Below, piece after piece: positions 14,135-16,497 of a stretch of DNA of 16,497 nt. The translations under genes and the position numbers were made by a program. The number at the start of each line of letters is the position of its first letter. Positions within the stretch are counted from its first letter, which is position 1. The notes beneath the pieces are model-generated. The model saw nothing but the letters and a program-made list of their open reading frames with translations. It ran no database searches and was not told where the DNA came from. The DNA is from an uncultured Lachnospiraceae bacterium (GTDB lineage: Bacteria; Bacillota; Clostridia; Lachnospirales; Lachnospiraceae): assembly GCA_910588125.1 (NCBI GenBank), contig CAJUPI010000067.1, positions 1 through 16,497 on the forward strand. Direction: 5' to 3'.

Positions 14135-14878
14135 ATGAGCGTTATTTCAATGAAGCAGCTGTTGGAAGCAGGAGTGCATTTTGGACATCAGACAAGGAGA
14201 TGGAATCCTAAGATGGCTCCCTACATCTATACGGAGAGAAATGGGATCTATATCATTGATCTGCAGAAGTCTGTAGGTAAGGTTGATGAAGCGTATAATG
14301 CTGTTTCTGAGCTTGCTGCGAACGGTGGTACGATTTTGTTTGTGGGAACCAAAAAGCAGGCACAGGATGCGATCAAGACCGAGGCAGAGCGTTGCGGTAT
14401 GTTCTATGTAAATGAGAGATGGCTGGGTGGCATGTTGACGAATTTTAAGACTATCCGTAGCCGGATTGATCGTTTAAAAGCGATTGAAACCATGTCTGAG
14501 GATGGCACTTTTGATGTGCTTCCTAAGAAAGAAGTTATTGCGCTGAAGAAAGAGTGGGAGAAGCTGGAGAAGAATCTGGGCGGTATCAAGGAGATGAGAA
14601 GACTTCCTGATGCAATTTTTATTGTAGATCCGAAGAAAGAAAGAATCTGCGTACAAGAGGCTCATGCCCTGAATATCCCACTGATTGGTATTGCGGATAC
14701 AAACTGTGATCCGGAAGAGCTGGATTATGTGATTCCGGGCAATGATGATGCGATCCGTGCCGTAAAGCTGATTGTGTCTAAGATGGCAGATGCAGTAATC
14801 GAAGCAAATCAGGGAGAAGCAGAAGTAGATTTCTCGGAAGCCTTTGGCGGCGCAGAGGAAGAAACTGAGGAAGCTTAA
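14135..14878 (+). CDS. rpsB: 30S ribosomal protein S2
   Basis: A 247-residue S2 with the typical start MSVISMKQLLEAGVHFGHQT and the signatures RRWNPKMAPYIYTERNG, ILFVGTKKQAQDAIK, RWLGGMLTNFKTI, LPDAIFIVDP and IPLIGIADTNCDPEELDY-V-IPGNDDA. It is a small-subunit protein at the head-body junction, needed for recruiting S1-type activity and for initiation. The acidic C-terminal tail is normal. GGAGG lies 8 nt before the ATG at 14135; the in-frame ATG at 14093 lies upstream of that site and is rejected. It is co-transcribed with tsf through a hairpin. Confidence 0.98.
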   Translation: MSVISMKQLLEAGVHFGHQTRRWNPKMAPYIYTERNGIYIIDLQKSVGKVDEAYNAVSELAANGGTILFVGTKKQAQDAIKTEAERCGMFYVNERWLGGMLTNFKTIRSRIDRLKAIETMSEDGTFDVLPKKEVIALKKEWEKLEKNLGGIKEMRRLPDAIFIVDPKKERICVQEAHALNIPLIGIADTNCDPEELDYVIPGNDDAIRAVKLIVSKMADAVIEANQGEAEVDFSEAFGGAEEETEEA

Positions 14879-14891
14879 CTGTCAGAAGGAG

Positions 14892-14930
14892 AGTGCTTCG
14901 GCCTGTAGCTTGCGGGTTGAAGCACTTTTT
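14892..14930 (+). terminator. rpsB-tsf intergenic terminator/attenuator
   Basis: The stem AGTGCTTC (14892-14899) with GAAGCACT (14919-14926) is extendable inward with G-U pairs (GGCC/GGGTT). It is followed by TTTTTC. It sits 14 bp after the rpsB stop and before tsf, as a partial terminator that sets the tsf level. Confidence 0.75.
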
Positions 14931-14992
14931 CAAATAAGCTAAACTATTTTTGCAGAGGAATTATTACAATTAATTATATGGAGGAAATAACG

Positions 14993-15925
14993 ATGGCAAT
15001 TTCAGCGACAATGGTGAAAGAATTAAGAGAGATGACGGGAGCCGGTATGATGGACTGCAAAAAGGCTCTGGCAGCGACAGATGGAGATATGGATAAGGCA
15101 GTTGATTTCTTGCGCGAGAAAGGGCTGGCCGGCGCTGAAAAGAAAGCAGGCCGTATTGCGGCAGAGGGGATTGTAGTAACAGCTTTGTCTGATGATGAGA
15201 AGAAGGCAGTAGTAGTAGAAGTAAATGCTGAAACCGATTTTGTTGCCAAGAATGAAAAATTCCGCACTTATGCAGCAGATGTGGCGGCGCAGGCGTTAAA
15301 GACCACAGCAGTAGATATGGATGCTTTTATGGCTGAAAAGTGGGATAAGGATTCTTCTCTTACGGTAAAAGAAGCATTGTCTACTCAAATTTCCATTATT
15401 GGCGAAAACATGAATATTCGCCGTTTTGAGCAGGTTGAGATCGCGGATGGTTTTGTGGCTTCTTATATCCATGCTGGTGGCAAGATTGGAGTGCTGGTAG
15501 TAGTGGAGACGGATGTGGTTAATGATGCAGTCAAGGAGATGGCAAAAAATGTAGCTATGCAGGCTGCTGCTTTAAAACCGCAGTTTACCAGCAGAGATGA
15601 GGTAAGTGCAGATTATATTGAGAAGGAAAAAGAGATCCTCACTGCTGCTGCAAAGAACGAAAAACCAGATGCCAATGATAAGATCATCAGTGGTATGGTT
15701 ATGGGGCGGATCAATAAGGAACTGAAGGAGATCTGCCTGCTTGACCAGGTTTATGTGAAGGCAGAAGATGGTAAGCAATCTGTGGATCAGTATGTGAAGG
15801 CCGTAGCTAAGGAGAACGGAGCAAATATTAAGATTAAAAAATTTGTTCGGTTTGAGACTGGTGAAGGACTTGCCAAGAAGGAAGAGAATTTTGCTGAGGA
15901 AGTGGCAAAGCAGATGGGAATGTAA
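14993..15925 (+). CDS. tsf: Translation elongation factor Ts
   Basis: A 310-residue EF-Ts, the guanine-nucleotide exchange factor for EF-Tu. The N-terminal UBA-like domain reads MVKELREMTGAGMMDCKKAL. The EF-Tu-contacting TDFVAKN motif is at residues 81-87. Later family segments include the core IGVLVVVE and the C-terminal QVYVKAEDGKQSVDQYVK. The start at 14993 (MAISATMVKE) has GGAGG 8 nt upstream; the ATG at 14978 overlaps that site. Pairing with rpsB is near universal. pyrH and frr, which often follow, do not appear within the remaining 570 bp. Confidence 0.97.
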   Translation: MAISATMVKELREMTGAGMMDCKKALAATDGDMDKAVDFLREKGLAGAEKKAGRIAAEGIVVTALSDDEKKAVVVEVNAETDFVAKNEKFRTYAADVAAQALKTTAVDMDAFMAEKWDKDSSLTVKEALSTQISIIGENMNIRRFEQVEIADGFVASYIHAGGKIGVLVVVETDVVNDAVKEMAKNVAMQAAALKPQFTSRDEVSADYIEKEKEILTAAAKNEKPDANDKIISGMVMGRINKELKEICLLDQVYVKAEDGKQSVDQYVKAVAKENGANIKIKKFVRFETGEGLAKKEENFAEEVAKQMGM

Positions 15926-15950
15926 CTCCAATTTCATAAGATTAAGCAAG

Positions 15951-15985
15951 ACGCTGGAAACCCGACAGGTTGCCAGCGTTTTGCG
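15951..15985 (+). terminator. Rho-independent terminator of tsf
   Basis: ACGCTGG (15951-15957) pairs with CCAGCGT (15973-15979), with an inner AACC/GGTT stem after one mismatch, then TTTTGCGTTTTTT. It lies 25 bp after the tsf stop. Confidence 0.85.
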
Positions 15986-16128
15986 TTTTTTGCGCGTTGA
16001 AAACACCGCCTGACAAAGCCGTGCGGAAGGACGAAAGTGCAAACATTTTCGGAAGGGCCAGAGATTTTTATACCTGATTCCGGGAAAAGAAGACAGTTCC
16101 GTTTATGTTGATGGAAAAAAGGAGTGAA

Positions 16129-16419
16129 ATGAAAATGGACAAAGAAGAAATTTATGAGATGGTGATCCGGGAGATGACAGAAACGGCAGTGCGGGAGCGC
16201 AACGAGCAGTCACCGGAGGAGCAGGAACTGCAGGACAAGGTGGCCAGACTGAGCAAGGAGATGCAGGAGAAGATCAAAGACCTGCCGGAGGATGTGAAAA
16301 AAGCCATCACGGATTATGTGGAGGCGACACTGCTGGCGGCGGATCACGACTGCCTGTATCTGTATGAACAGGGAGCGAAGGACTGCGTGGCGCTACTGAA
16401 GAAGCTGGGTGTGCTGTAG
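16129..16419 (+). CDS. Small hypothetical protein, helical, GC-rich gene
   Basis: A 96-residue acidic, probably all-helical protein with no signal peptide or membrane segment. The middle (ELQDKVARLSKEMQEKIKDL) looks coiled-coil forming. The C-terminal signature DCLYLYEQGAKDCVALLKKL resembles small uncharacterised proteins common in Lachnospiraceae accessory regions; I cannot name the family with certainty, and its function is unknown. Ten of eleven leucines use CTG, unlike the neighbouring genes, which suggests recent acquisition. AAAGGAG lies 4 nt before the ATG at 16129 (ATG at 16135 is an equal option, spacing 10). It stands alone after the tsf terminator. Confidence 0.7.
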   Translation: MKMDKEEIYEMVIREMTETAVRERNEQSPEEQELQDKVARLSKEMQEKIKDLPEDVKKAITDYVEATLLAADHDCLYLYEQGAKDCVALLKKLGVL

Positions 16420-16454
16420 AAATTTTAACAGCAATTTTTACAGAGAAAGAAAAA

Positions 16455-16484
16455 CTACAGAGTGGCTGGCAGGCTGCTCTGTAG
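16455..16484. other. Hairpin after the hypothetical gene
   Basis: CTACAGAG (16455-16462) pairs with CTCTGTAG (16477-16484) around a 14-nt G-rich loop. No T-run follows, so it is not a typical terminator. It may belong to a repeat that continues beyond the window. Confidence 0.4.
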
Positions 16485-16497
16485 CTGTCTGTGCAGG

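Noticed and set aside
15572..16042. A 156-codon minus-strand frame opposite the tsf end
   Set aside because: It is antisense to tsf and reads through the tsf terminator; no family features are visible.

Overview
The window looks like chromosomal DNA from a low-to-mid GC Firmicute of the class Clostridia, probably family Lachnospiraceae. This is inferred from the AGGAGG-type ribosome binding sites, a clostridial-style CodY, a dprA-topA-codY-rpsB-tsf core block, the paired radical SAM/DNA-metabolism genes, and abundant palindromic intergenic repeats. No rRNA, tRNA, CRISPR array or intact transposase gene is visible.

Layout. (1) Positions 1-4234 hold a citrate lyase locus: a LysR-type regulator on the minus strand (77-985) diverges from citD-citE-citF (1272-4034), whose genes are translationally coupled. 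The block is bounded by copies of one palindromic repeat. Its first 50 bases are the exact reverse complement of 4064-4113. (2) Positions 4035-4790 have no gene and hold repeats: a 171-bp nested palindrome, a decayed half copy, and a 312-bp giant-hairpin element. (3) Positions 4792-7359 hold a two-gene unit, a radical SAM protein with a C-terminal helix-hairpin-helix and its usual DNA-metabolism partner. It sits behind a good promoter with two LexA/DinR-like boxes, so it is probably part of the SOS response. (4) Positions 7442-12312 are an apparent yifB(comM)-dprA-topA transcription unit for DNA uptake/processing and topology, with a TTG start for yifB. (5) codY (12438-13214) has its own promoter and a CodY-like box upstream, which suggests autoregulation. 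(6) Positions 13289-13947 are a repeat nest: a multi-hairpin element abuts a second, inverted copy of the 312-bp element, and a 159-bp terminal-inverted-repeat element has inserted into that copy at a TA dinucleotide. (7) rpsB and tsf follow, with a leader, an inter-gene terminator/attenuator and a final terminator. (8) A small GC-rich hypothetical gene of foreign-looking codon use closes the window where pyrH-frr would often be found.

How the parts work together. CitD (acyl carrier), CitE (lyase) and CitF (transferase) are the three subunits of citrate lyase. The enzymes that build and charge the CitD prosthetic group (CitC, CitX, CitG) are not in the window. The radical SAM pair probably acts on DNA after damage. 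YifB and DprA handle single-stranded/incoming DNA, TopA relaxes negative supercoils, CodY senses amino acid and GTP status, and RpsB and Tsf serve translation.

The strongest unusual signals are the repeats (at least four palindromic families in about 16 kb, with one insertion whose empty site can be reconstructed) and the LexA-like boxes over the radical SAM promoter. I found no clear sign of a wholly new multi-gene system.
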